Shown piece after piece: positions 1 through 10,100 of a stretch of DNA of 64,000 nt. Below the pieces are notes generated by a model. It was not told where the DNA came from. It worked only from the letters and a program-made list of their open reading frames with translations, and searched no databases. Where the stretch lies: positions 6,329,001 to 6,393,000 of the forward strand of contig CM055318.2 in the NCBI GenBank assembly GCA_029255685.2. Reading direction: 5' to 3'. Within the stretch, counting starts at the first letter, position 1. Each line of letters opens with the position of its first letter. Source of the stretch: Silene conica (lineage: Eukaryota; Streptophyta; Magnoliopsida; Caryophyllales; Caryophyllaceae). A program made the position numbers and the translations under genes.

Positions 1-1076
1 TCTCCAAAATTTTCACTCTCTTGGGGCAGCAAACCTGATTCTAATGAATTATCATCCAAGCCAAAGCTAGTGTCAGACTTCCCGTGCACATCCATATCCA
101 TGGTTAAAGCTCTGTTTTCATGTTTATCGCAGTTCTCCGAATTATGACCTAGTTTGCCGCAATTAAAGCATATTAACTTGTGGCCTTCATACTGAATATG
201 ATACACCTTAGTGTACATACGGAATTTCGATAATAGAGGCTTCAAAATGTCTACTTCGACGCTTAATCGGGTAAATTGGCCGCGCTCATCAGAGACCGTA
301 TTTTTGTCTATGCGGACAACTTTACCTATTTTGTCACCGACTTTGCGAAGAAAGGTTTCATTAAAATATTCTACCGGTAAATCCGGAATCCGTACCCAAG
401 CCGTAAGAAATTTGATTTTATCTTCGGTAGGAATAAAATTAGGGATCCACTTCCGAATGGTAAGATAATGGTCGTCTATCATCCAAGGGCCTTAGGTTAG
501 GACAAATTCATAATCTTGTTTGGATGAGAATCTTGCTACGTAGTAAGAATTTTTAAGATCAGTGAGCGTTAGCTTACCTCTGATGGACCATTTTACCTGC
601 AGTTTTCGCATAAGTGATAAATAACCGATATTCTTATCGAACATTTTTGATAATGAGAGAATGCCTCCATGGTTTCCGGATGATAGCTTTCTCTTCTTTT
701 GTGAGACATATGCGTGGGCAGACGAGTTCGTCTTCTGAGTCTACTATATCGATATCGTCCTCAAAGTCCAATCTTGGTCATCCAGAATTAAGTCACCATC
801 AGAAAGTGAGACATTGCCAAAGTCGTTAACTGCATCTCTGAAGGACAAGCCTGAACCAGTTGTTTCAGTATTCAGATTGTTCTGTATAGCTTGGAATAGA
901 GGCGAGGGACTTGGAATACGAGATAGAAATTCATCTAAATGCATTGTTTTTCGCTTAGCATTTTTATGGAGAGAGGTATTTGCTTGTTGGAAGTCGCTAG
1001 ACCCTCCTGGCTCTAATGGAGAATTGGCGTGGACGGTGACAGTCTTCGGGGGGAGACTTGGGGGAGAGTCGAGCAT
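1..1076 (-). pseudogene. LINE ORF1-like (DUF4283 / CCHC zinc-knuckle) remnant
   Basis: Read on the minus strand from about 1076, this is a degenerate non-LTR retrotransposon ORF1 that runs off the left edge. The N-terminal part (1076-744) is open. It then continues in shifted frames through a DUF4283-like stretch (about 600-250) into a CCHC zinc knuckle of form CFNCGKLGHNSENC, encoded near 175-130. Breaks are visible: an extra A in an A-run near 635 shifts the frame, and an in-frame TAA lies near 497, just before a GPWMIDDH motif. Family knowledge: this domain pair is typical of plant L1-type ORF1 proteins that bind the element RNA. It cannot make a full protein as it stands. It may belong to a different LINE from the plus-strand fragment at 1519-2657, because the orientations oppose. 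Confidence 0.72.
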
Positions 1077-1433
1077 GGGTGGGAGATTCTTAGAGAGAAA
1101 ATAATTTAGAGATAGAAAGAGAAAAATAATTTATTGAAAAATACCACTATAAACAAACAGTATATGGTAACACAACTCGAATTAAACGGTGTATGGAGAA
1201 TGAGTTTTTTTGGAGGTCCGGTGTGTGATCCTTTATTACATGTCAAGGCCGCTTTTGCTATATAACATCGTTAGAATGATGAATATTGAAAGATTGGAAA
1301 GGAGATGTTTTAGGCATATTCATGACTGATCTTTAGAGAAAAAAGAATCTGATTAAATGAGGAAGTTTCCAGGGATTGTAATTCATCTCCCCTAAACTAG
1401 ACGTGTGATTATATTTCCAAATTTTTTTATGCG

Positions 1434-1518
1434 TTAGCCAACCATTATCAGTTTTGGGCCCAAAATTTTGGGGCCCTGTGCAGCAGCACAGGCTGCACAT
1501 GCCCAAAGTCGGCCCTGG
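1434..1518 (-). mobile_element. hAT-type terminal fragment
   Basis: Read on the minus strand from 1518 this begins CAGGGCCGACTTTGGGCATG and continues with GC-rich, internally complementary sequence (GTGCAGCCTGTGCTGCTGCA) and a GGGCCCC run. Such CAGGGCCGGC...GGGCATGTGC ends are typical of plant hAT elements with ZMYM1-like transposases. The partner terminus was not found, so this is a one-ended fragment. It abuts the truncated LINE that starts at about 1519. Confidence 0.45.
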
Positions 1519-2657
1519 GCATGACCAATGAAGACTTGGGCACCGCAGCGAATGCGACTCTTCCTTTGGCTTTTGCTACATGATCGAATCATGACAAATG
1601 TAAACAGAGCTCGTAGAAATTTCACAGACAACCCGTGCTGCCACAGTTGTCCGGCCATAGAAGAATCGACCTTGCACCTTCTACGGGATTGCAAAGAAGC
1701 TACTGCGGTTTGGCGATGTTTTAGCATTCCAAATTCGAACCAGTTCCACACGACCAACAGCATTCGTGATTGGGTCATTACAAATATTAAGCCAAGTGCG
1801 GCCCCTGATAGGCGGGAATGGCCGACGATTTTTACGGTGGTAGTATGGTGGTTGTGGAGGTGGAGAAATTGTAGAGTTTTTGACAAGGAAAAGGTTATCC
1901 CGTATAACAAATTTAGAATTCTGAAGGTGCGAATTGAGGAGATTTTAAAGGCAAGGACTGCTCTAGATATCATAAGTACTGGTACGGTGAACAGGCGAAG
2001 GGAGACGTGGATTCGGTGGCTGGCACCGCCGCTGGAATGGGTGGCTTTTAATATTGATGGAGCGTCGAAAGGAAATCCTGGGCTAGCAGGAGCGGGAGGC
2101 ATTTGTCGGGATGCGTCGGGAAGGCTGCTGGTGGCGTTCGCGGAAAAATTGGGTATTGCGATGGTGACAAGAGCGGAATTAATGGCGTTAAGGCGGGCCT
2201 TGATTATTGCGAGGGAGCGGGGCTATCAGAAAGTAATCATACAGACGGATTCTAAGGTGGTGGAAGAATTTATGAAGGACAAGGATCGGTTGCCAACGGC
2301 TCATTCTTTCATGATCCAAATGTGCCAAAGCTTCATCAAGGACTATGAATGGGATATTGAAGTGAGACATGTGTTCCGCGAGGCTAATTTTTGTGCGGAT
2401 TGGCTTGCCACACGTGGGGTAGACCAAGGCCAGGGACTTCAAATTTTTGAGCGGGCGCATATTCCAGCTCGGTTAGGAGTACTGCTAAGGAACGACGTTC
2501 AGGGCGTGGCCTGGCCACGGCTAGTGCCTCCGGATGCCTAGGGTGCTTGGATGTTTTAGTAGTAGTATAGCCTGTTTTCTTGTTTTTCGTTTTGTTTTGT
2601 TTCGCTTTTTGTTTCGTTGTTAACGGGTTTACCCAGTTCTCTTTACCGAAAAAAAAA
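1519..2657 (+). mobile_element. 5'-truncated L1-type LINE, 3' portion with poly(A)
   Basis: The fragment contains the zinc-binding and RNase H end of a plant LINE ORF2 (1528-2541), a T-rich 3' UTR and a terminal A-run at about 2649-2657. This is the structure left by 5'-truncated target-primed reverse transcription. A matching target-site duplication was not recognised. The 5' boundary coincides with a hAT terminus, so the truncation may instead reflect a later transposon insertion. Confidence 0.6.
1528..2541 (+). CDS. LINE ORF2 C-terminal fragment: zf-RVT plus RNase H
   Basis: An open frame of 337 codons. Residues about 1-85 match the reverse-transcriptase zinc-binding domain (MRLFLWLLLHDRIMTN, then a CCHSC...HLLRDC pattern). 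Residues about 175-310 form a plant RNase H-like (RVT_3) domain: FNIDGASKGNPGLAGAGG with the first catalytic Asp, the RAELMAL Glu, the QTDSK Asp and a C-terminal FREANFCADWLA motif. In the family, RNase H degrades the RNA strand of the RNA:DNA hybrid during retrotransposition. The reverse transcriptase and endonuclease are missing, so this is an element remnant, though the frame is intact. The ATG at 1528 is only the first Met in the frame. Domesticated plant RNase H-like genes look similar, but the adjoining zf-RVT domain, 3' UTR and A-tail favour a LINE. Confidence 0.75.
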   Translation: MKTWAPQRMRLFLWLLLHDRIMTNVNRARRNFTDNPCCHSCPAIEESTLHLLRDCKEATAVWRCFSIPNSNQFHTTNSIRDWVITNIKPSAAPDRREWPTIFTVVVWWLWRWRNCRVFDKEKVIPYNKFRILKVRIEEILKARTALDIISTGTVNRRRETWIRWLAPPLEWVAFNIDGASKGNPGLAGAGGICRDASGRLLVAFAEKLGIAMVTRAELMALRRALIIARERGYQKVIIQTDSKVVEEFMKDKDRLPTAHSFMIQMCQSFIKDYEWDIEVRHVFREANFCADWLATRGVDQGQGLQIFERAHIPARLGVLLRNDVQGVAWPRLVPPDA

Positions 2658-3103
2658 ATGACATGCTACAAAACCTTGTAACTTGTTTTGCTCCATATAT
2701 TTTTCCAAGCAACAAAGCGTTCAAGCTATAATAATCTTTAATGGTAAACGACAATAGATGTAGCTTAAAAAGACCCACTAACAAATATTTTTTTTGTTTT
2801 TTATTTATTTTATTTGTCAAGCTACATAGCTTGACAGAGCTACACCCACTTATAAGCAACGCGTATTTTTTGTAATCCAATGGTAAACATACGGCTATCA
2901 TCGTTATCACCTTACCCGCCCAAAACCCGAAAAGATAACAATTTGGTCCCTTCAACCGAGTCAGGGTCAAAATAAGCCAACTCAAATCCACCTCTCACAC
3001 ATTGTCTAAGGTTAAGGGCCTAACCCGCAAACCTTAACCCAACACCCAACGGTGGCTAGGTCATGTACTCATGTATCAAGAAGAAAGAAGCTTTGAGAAT
3101 AAT

Positions 3104-3210
3104 AGTTAGTTCAAGTGATATGAACTCTCTTACCCCAAACATGAAGTTGGGGTTCGATTCTAATTGAACAAAACATCAATTAGCTTTCATAAAAAGTTAA
3201 ATTTTCGTTT
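3104..3210 (+). repeat. Possible tRNA-derived SINE head
   Basis: The spacing resembles internal RNA polymerase III promoter boxes: an A-box-like TAGTTCAAGTGATATGAA followed about 35 bp later by a B-box-like GGGTTCGATTC. The tail is AT-rich and no target duplication was identified. A similar A/B-box pair occurs near 13848-13900. Confidence 0.3.
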
Positions 3211-3342
3211 CACATCCTTATAATTATCTTACAACTTAACATTCTTACGTAACCGGATCCAAACCTGAGTTATGAATTAAACAGACTAACTCAACCCATA
3301 AATAACACCCAATCTGAATTCTAAATATAAAAGATTAGGCCC

Positions 3343-3559
3343 TGTCCTTTCTGGCTTAATTTCAGCTCGTTTTAATTTTGTTTGATTGTATTTCGTTAAG
3401 TTATATTTACGTTCAATGAATTATTTTCAATTAATCTCTTCACAAAAGTAACTTTTAATTCAACTAAATTCACTGCACCTCAATTTCACTCAATTTAGTT
3501 CAATTAAGCTATAGCCCAATTTATTCAATTCAGCTCGTTTCAGCCGAAAAGAATAGGAC
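3343..3559 (+). repeat. Dispersed ~220-bp MITE-like repeat, copy 1
   Basis: Begins TGTCCTTTCTGGCTTAATTT and ends in CAGCCGAAAAGAATAGGAC, giving short imperfect terminal inverted repeats (GTCC..TTCT / AGAA..GGAC). The interior is rich in TTCAGTTCAG/CTCAATTTAG-like words. Related copies lie at 25990-26210 (same strand) and 54243-54468 (opposite strand), with a more diverged one near 51480-51610. Confidence 0.55.
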
Positions 3560-3680
3560 CTAATGAATTATAACTAAACTGATCAAACCCAAATACGACT
3601 CGATTAAACCATTACCATTTACCACCTCTGACTACAACTAAAAACAAAACTAAAATCAAGGGTAGTTCTGGGCTTGTGGT

Positions 3681-3948
3681 ATATAGTTATCTGATTCCTA
3701 TCATCCCTAAAACTCAAAATATTCAGGTGCCCAGCCTTCTCCTTCAATCTTCCCCCTTTTTAACCCCTCTTCTTCCTCTTGTATAATTCCTCAGCACAAA
3801 TTAAACCTTCACTTTCTTTATTCAATTTCATTAAAAATTACACCATGATGTTATTTACCTTCAATTACAGTAAATATATGTAATTCTTCAATAAATTACC
3901 TCCTTTCAACTAGTTAAATTTCTGGGTTTGCTGGTTCTCATCTCCCAG
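3681..3948 (+). promoter_or_regulatory. Probable core promoter and 5' leader of the CID/RPR gene
   Basis: A TATA-like GTATATAGTTA lies at about 3680-3690. A pyrimidine-rich TTCTCCTTCAATCTTCCCCC tract, typical of plant transcription start regions, follows at about 3735. A consensus-like 5' splice site, CCCAG|GTAAAA, occurs at 3948/3949. The leader would be spliced to the exon beginning at 7068. Start-site mapping is inferred, not observed. Confidence 0.4.
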
Positions 3949-6900
3949 GTAAAAAGTTTATACCTTCTTTTACTTGGTTCGTTTATTTTTGCTTTTATCA
4001 TGTATTTTATCTTTATAATTGCATCTTTTGTCATGATTATAGTAGGGTATTGGGTTCTTTATATTAATTGGTTTGTTTAATTATGCTTGTTGTGAATTTT
4101 TAGGGTTTTGATTTGTATAAATTGTTGTTAAAGTTGTTAACTTTCATGGTTTCTTTGATGGGTTTTGTTTAGTTTCTGAAATGGTATGTATGTTTTTAAC
4201 TTTTGATGATGATGCTTTTGAGAATTCTAGGTTTTTGGGTGCTAGGGTTTTGGTTGACATATGATTGTAGTTCATGGAGTAGTTTGTCGTAATCGTGGGT
4301 TTCGGTTTAATGGTTTTATGATGGCTGAAGTCCTATGGAACTCATGGAAGGAATCGCTTGTTTTACGGCGTTTACAGGGCTGGGCAATGGCATGATAATG
4401 CCAGGGAGAGGTTCGGGAAAAAGTCGTATCCATACCGAGATTATGCAACCAGTTGTATATACAAGTGGCCTTGTTTATTGAGCTATTATATAGTTGTAGT
4501 TATTATTGATTTTTTAATGATGAATTTTGGACAATTTTATGATTTAGACCTTGTTTTTGAGCTTTCGAACAAAGTCCATGAACATGTATTAGTTCATGAA
4601 CACATTCGGGTTTTGTGCGAGATATAGTTATTTAGTTTCTAGAAGAAGGTTTTGAGCTTTTAAGTGAAGATCTTCAGCTCAGGCTGGTCTTATATAACCG
4701 TACAAGTGCGGTACAACGGTGTTGTGTAATCCTCTTTCTGGAAAAATTAGGGATCGAAATTAGTAGGCTGCTGTTTTGCATGTACTTGACATGGCTTGCT
4801 CTAGGTTTTGTTATATAGATTTCTGCTCCAATGATGAAAGAATTTTGGAGAGGATACTGGTTAAGCGCTTTTAATAACTGGGAATATGTTCCATATTAGT
4901 GAATTCATTTTGATGAAGTTAGGTTATCATTGATATGGGCTTCTTCATGAATAACGCAAGAATCCTTTGGTTCACGTGCTCGAAGCACTTAGACTTCACT
5001 CTCAGATGCAATTTAGAGGCTGTTACTTTTGTTGTCTCTTAGTTCTTGTTTTTTTCTTCCATACTTGTTCCTACATCCGACTCTCCTTGAGGCACTGCGG
5101 TAATGTTGTTGTTGTATTTGTTATTGTGTTACCGCCGTGGCAATGACATGGAGGTGGAACAATATGCAGTGTCGATACACTGGTTTTACGTAGAGTTTAG
5201 AAGGATTGGCTTTTGCCTTTTTATCGTAAACTGGAACTTGCTACTCGTAGAAAAAAGTATTCACCAGCCGGATGGTGCTGCAATGTTTAAGGCTGGTAGT
5301 TAGATACAATCTTATAACTAAATGTAATAATTATTTTTTCTTCACTCTTGATTTTTTGATCGTGTGCTTCGCGCTATAGACTTCTCTTAGATGGTTTCGT
5401 TATGTGGCTTCTTGGTATTTGTTGATGCAGGGTCCTAACTCCCATGTTTGCTGTTCTTTCTTCTTCTATGTTGTATTGATAAGTAACCATGTTAAATTAC
5501 ACCGTAAGAGAGTGTTTGAGTGTAATGCCACTATATATAAAAAGGAAGGTGGGAAGTTAGTTTTTGTTGGAGCAGAAGCTGATATCTTGTGTCTTGAGTC
5601 GTGAGACTCGTGACTTTTATCAATGAGTAAAAGCTCGTGTTTTGAATGCTAGGTTTATCATGATTTCTGCTTCATACATTCCGTATAAATTTTAGATTAT
5701 GGAACTTTTCATTAAAATGTCATAAAATGAACTGTACAAGTACAACTAAAAGTCCTCATAGCTCGTAGACACTTTCTAGATAGCCTAACATTCACCGGTT
5801 TTACATAGTTATTTCAAAGAAATTTGGTCATAACTACTCCCTTTTATATACATGTTCTACAAATAACTACCTTATTTGCTGTTTTCAAAATAACTACCTG
5901 CTAAAACACTTTGTTACAAATTGGTACCTAAAACACAGATCCGGTCACTCTTTTTTAGTATTTTTCGAATGTTTTTGGTTGGTTTTGTTATTTGTAATTT
6001 TTATCAATGTTCTATACCTTTTAAATGAATATGAAATGAATTCAAAATACAAACTAAGCATAAATAACTTAAAAATGTAACCGTAATTGCATTATAGGTA
6101 CCAATTTGTAAACAAAGTGTCATAATAGGTAGTTATTTTTTTAAAAATTGTATAAGGTATTTTTTGTAAAACCGTATATATAAAAGCTAGTTATTACAAA
6201 TTTGTTCTTTTAGAAACAGTTTTGTTTAAAGAATTTTGTCTAAATTTTTAATGAAGTCTCCTTTCTTTGTAAGTATATTACATTGATGGACGTTATATTA
6301 GATTGGTGACATTAGTTTTCCTCGCGTGCTACCCCTAGATTTTTGGTGGTTGATTTCATAAAAAGGTGAAATTCTTGCGGAGGTGCACGGCGTTCACTAT
6401 CTTTCGATGCACTTAGTTAAGGAATTGACATTCTCTAGATTATATTTTGGAAAGGGTAGTTTTTCTAGTTTCAATATGTGCTAAAGCCTGGATGCTTTTG
6501 AATGGAATTCTAGTGACGTTTATATGTATTTCCCAGTGACTTTGTGTGTCATACATGAGTGCATGTTGGGGTGGCAGACACCATTATATGGTGTAGAAAA
6601 TTCATCCTCAAAGTAATAAAATTGAAATGACTTCGTAATATATCACTTACACGGAGAAATAGATCACACTTATGGATGAACAAATACTAAGGCTTCTTCA
6701 AATATTTGGTTATTTTGTATTATATCAATGGCAATATTTACTGGCTTTAATCATAAGGGTATAATTACTGAACTGCTCAGTTTTGATATAGTCCTTTTTT
6801 CTTTATCTTGGTGAACGTCTCTTTCCGCTTGGCAATGCAGATTGATAATTGATTGCTCTGTCTGATGTTAGAGTGAAAGGATGTTTTGCATTTAATGTTT

Positions 6901-7067
6901 TTAACGATGCTTATTCGCAGGCTGAATGTTAACAGTTTCACTCTGTTGTTACTCTGGTTGTATGTAGTTCTTATCTTTAGTAGAGATTTTTTTTTTTACC
7001 TGGATGGGATGTTTTGATTGTTGAAAGACAAATATTTGATCTTTTTTCCTTTTTCAATCTTGTGCAG
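3949..7067 (+). other. Putative ~3.1-kb 5'-UTR intron of the CID/RPR gene
   Basis: The donor is CCCAG|GTAAAA at 3948/3949 and the acceptor TTGTGCAG|GTGATC at 7067/7068, 72 bp before the start codon. The interval is T-rich on the plus strand, as plant introns are. Its open stretches (for example 4358-4627 and 5103-5303) show no family features. It contains an inverted-repeat element at 5821-6206. Large leader introns commonly raise expression in plants; that role here is inferred. Confidence 0.4.
5821..6206. mobile_element. Fold-back/MULE-like element with ~120-bp inverted termini
   Basis: The left arm reads inward as ATAACTAC...CTTTTATATA...AAATAACTACC...CTTTGTTACAAATTGGTACCT. The reverse complement of the right arm repeats the same order (TAATAACTAGCTTTTATATA...AATAACTACC...CTTTGTTTACAAATTGGTACCT). 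The arms are about 120 bp with mismatches around a ~150-bp AT-rich centre. No transposase is present. The boundary sequence AAATTTG makes the exact ends and target duplication ambiguous. Confidence 0.55.
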
Positions 7068-7139
7068 GTGATCTTATTAAGTATCCACCTACCAGCCTTT
7101 TGTTCTAGTTGCGGTGGACGTTCTCAACAAAGGGAAATC

Positions 7140-10100
7140 ATGGGTAGTACTTTTAACCCTCAAATTCTCGTGGAGAAGTTAGCTAAGCTCAACAGTTCTC
7201 AACAGAGCATAGAGAGTATCCTTTACTTTTCAGTGCATACAAATTTTTCACTCCCTTTTTATCCTTTCATGGTTAACATACATAACCATAAGAAGCTCTA
7301 CAATAAACAAAAAGGGTTCTAAGATATGATTATGATTTTCATTCGTCATCTGGAGTTCACAGAATTTCCTCATTTATTGCTTTCCCATAGACTAGAAAAG
7401 GATTTTTTTGTGTAGTTCCTTTTAGTAGAATGTGAAATAATATGGCTGGTAAGAATTAAAATGTCCCATATGCTTTCAGGAAATGTTAAATTGTTTGCTT
7501 TTTTTAACAGTATCTAACACTTTTGTGTAGTTCGTTTTCTTGTCTTGCAAGTTTCTTCGCATGCTTCAAATTTTTTATCCTTGACCTGATACAGCTTTAT
7601 CGCATTGGTGTATTTTCCACATGAATAAATCCAAACTTGTGGTTGAGACATGGGATAAGCAATTTCACTCCTCCGCACGTGACCAAAAGTTGCCTTTTTT
7701 GTATCTTGCAAATGATATTCTTCAAAATAGTCGAAGGAAGGGTGTAGAGTTTGTTGCTGAATTTTGGAGGGTTCTTCCTGAAGCTCTTCGTGATGTTATA
7801 CGGAATGGGGATGATGCTGAGAGAAACGCTGCCCGTAGACTGGTAAACCTTTTTGATAGACATGAACGATATGATAGCTTTACTATTCTTGTCATCATTA
7901 GATAATCACTTGTGTTAGTTGTGTGTGCTTTATTTCGTGCTTAAGGCTTCAATACATGGCTAATTCTGTCTCAAAAATAGTTCCTCAGTACCAGAATTCT
8001 CTAATGACAAGATCTAGAACCGAGTTCTATATTCCGTGACTGACTTATGTGTGCATCCTAATTCCCCGTGTTATCATTGATACTAGAACACTTTGTTAAG
8101 TCTCAACATATTTGTACTTGTCCTATTACAACAACAGCAAGGCCTCAATGGCTCCCACAAATTGCGGGTTAGAGGGGTCGGATGTACTTGTCCTATTAAC
8201 TTGTGAAAAAAAAGAATTCCGAACATTGGATTCATGTCCAGAACATGGTTTTAAAAATTGTGCTTAAAATTCGGTTTCTTTGATGAAGATGGTGTTGTGA
8301 ATTTCTTGCTGTATATGTGAACTCAGGTTACCTTTAATGTGATATTTATTTTCCCCCAAATGTTTGGATTTGTAAGATCTGCAAACAATTGGTCCTGGGG
8401 TGTTAGTATTATTTTGAGAGTATGTTACTCATGCTTGGATACGAGGTCAGACATGGGCACATATTTAACGATACGATTCGTCATTGACAAAAGTAGAGAC
8501 ACGGGGGTTCCGCCCTGAAATTAGGATGTGGGTATGAGGACACTTCTTCAAAACAAAAAATATAGTAAAACGTATGAATGTTTAGAGTATTTAAAATGAA
8601 ATAGAAGGATTTTTAAGATATAAGCCTATAAGGACTCAAATCATAAAATAAATCATGTTATGTGCTTCGTTTAAGAGTATATTATACCTTTACTGTTCTG
8701 TAATCCCCCCCGCCTTCATCTCCGCTAGAGTGCCGTGTTGGACACGGATGTGACTCCAAAAGTGATGTTCAAATTAACATGGATGTTGCATAGTCGTGTT
8801 GTATCTAGCTATTAGTGTTAGTTATTTAGATGTCAATTAACGAAATGCACCAGTCAGTTATTAGTATCATGTCAATTATTTGTTCATTTAAACGCATGTA
8901 CTCTCTGTGGAGCTAATGAGCTTCAATTGTTCTTTGTCTTGTGCTGTCCTAACAGATTAGTATATGGGATGAGAGAAAGGTTTTTGGCTCTCGTGGACAC
9001 ATTCTCAAGGAGGAGTTTGTGAGCACACCACCAGAAAACAGTAACAGAAGTGGAAGACAGCCCAATCCCAAACTTGTGAGTTTATTTATATTTATTGCTT
9101 TGTTATTTCCGATCAACTAGATTTTTCACCGTCTTATTCAATTTGTTCATTTTAAATCCTTCACAGAGACAACGTGTTGGAAATGTGTTAGATAAGATAG
9201 CTTCAGATTTTGAAATGCTCTATGGCGGTGAAGTGGATGAAGATGCTTTGAGGGCTAGATGTGCAAGTACTATTAGCATTTTGGAGAAAGTAGTCAAGGA
9301 TTTTGGCAGTGGAGTTATTCCAGGTATACTTTTATATTTTTATGATTTAAATTTTAGAATTCCCGTGTGGATTATTTGATATGTTTGATAATGTGCTTAT
9401 TATTAGTGAAGGATAATATGAGCAAAACTGCACTTTTGTTTAAAAACTTGAAAATGGCATGCATTGACTTTGTTGCACTTGTACAAGGAATTTGGGAAAC
9501 TTAGAAGCCAAATATTTTGAGGGTTGGCTAGTCTGTTTCCTTGACAACTGCATTTTTTGTGGGGTGAAAATTGGTGTGTCATGACCAGTGTAGCACGAAC
9601 ACTTCTCCTAATTAGCCATCCTGTGTCCGACACCGTGTCCGACACTCGGACACCCGACACTCGTTGGACACATGGCTAAACATATTATAGTTTGGACGAG
9701 GAATAAAATTTTAAAAAAAAATCGATTAAACGATGAGTTTGAGTGGAAAAATGAGAATTAGTTATAGTAAAGGTCGAATTATACCTTTACTTGTTTAGAT
9801 TTAGTTTTAAATACATGATAAAAATAAAATTATACGTTATTTATCACCATAAAATATATATATTTTATTATATTTAAATGCCGTGTCCCGTGTCCTAAAT
9901 TTCATGGGATGACGTGTCGGTGTCCGTGTCGTGTCCGTGTCCGTGTCAGTTTTGGTCCTACCTAGGTCATGACTCATAAGATGTTAGAATTAAGTGTGGG
10001 GTTTATGGCTATAAATAGTTCTATGGCTGTAGCTCTGATAGGAGTATTAGGTTTTTTTCCCATGGTTAGCCAAAACTTTCTAGTGTTACGCCATTAGGGT

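Larger units (their letters stand above)
2658..3680. other. Intergenic region with small repeats, no gene seen
   Basis: AT-rich sequence between the LINE 3' end and the promoter of the CID/RPR gene. It holds a possible SINE head near 3104 and a dispersed MITE-like repeat at 3343-3559. No coding exon was recognised on either strand; the minus-strand open stretch at 2629-2991 shows no family features. Confidence 0.5.

Noticed and set aside
211..1104. Plus-strand open frames at 211-468, 614-829 and 814-1104
   Set aside because: They are antisense to the minus-strand LINE ORF1 remnant, where the CCHC knuckle and DUF4283-like motifs lie.
1434..2102. Minus-strand open frame of 222 codons
   Set aside because: It is antisense to the zf-RVT/RNase H frame and part of a hAT terminus; it has no recognisable domain.
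4358..5604. Small open frames inside the CID/RPR leader intron
   Set aside because: No domain, no conserved motif and T-rich intron-like composition; best read as non-coding.
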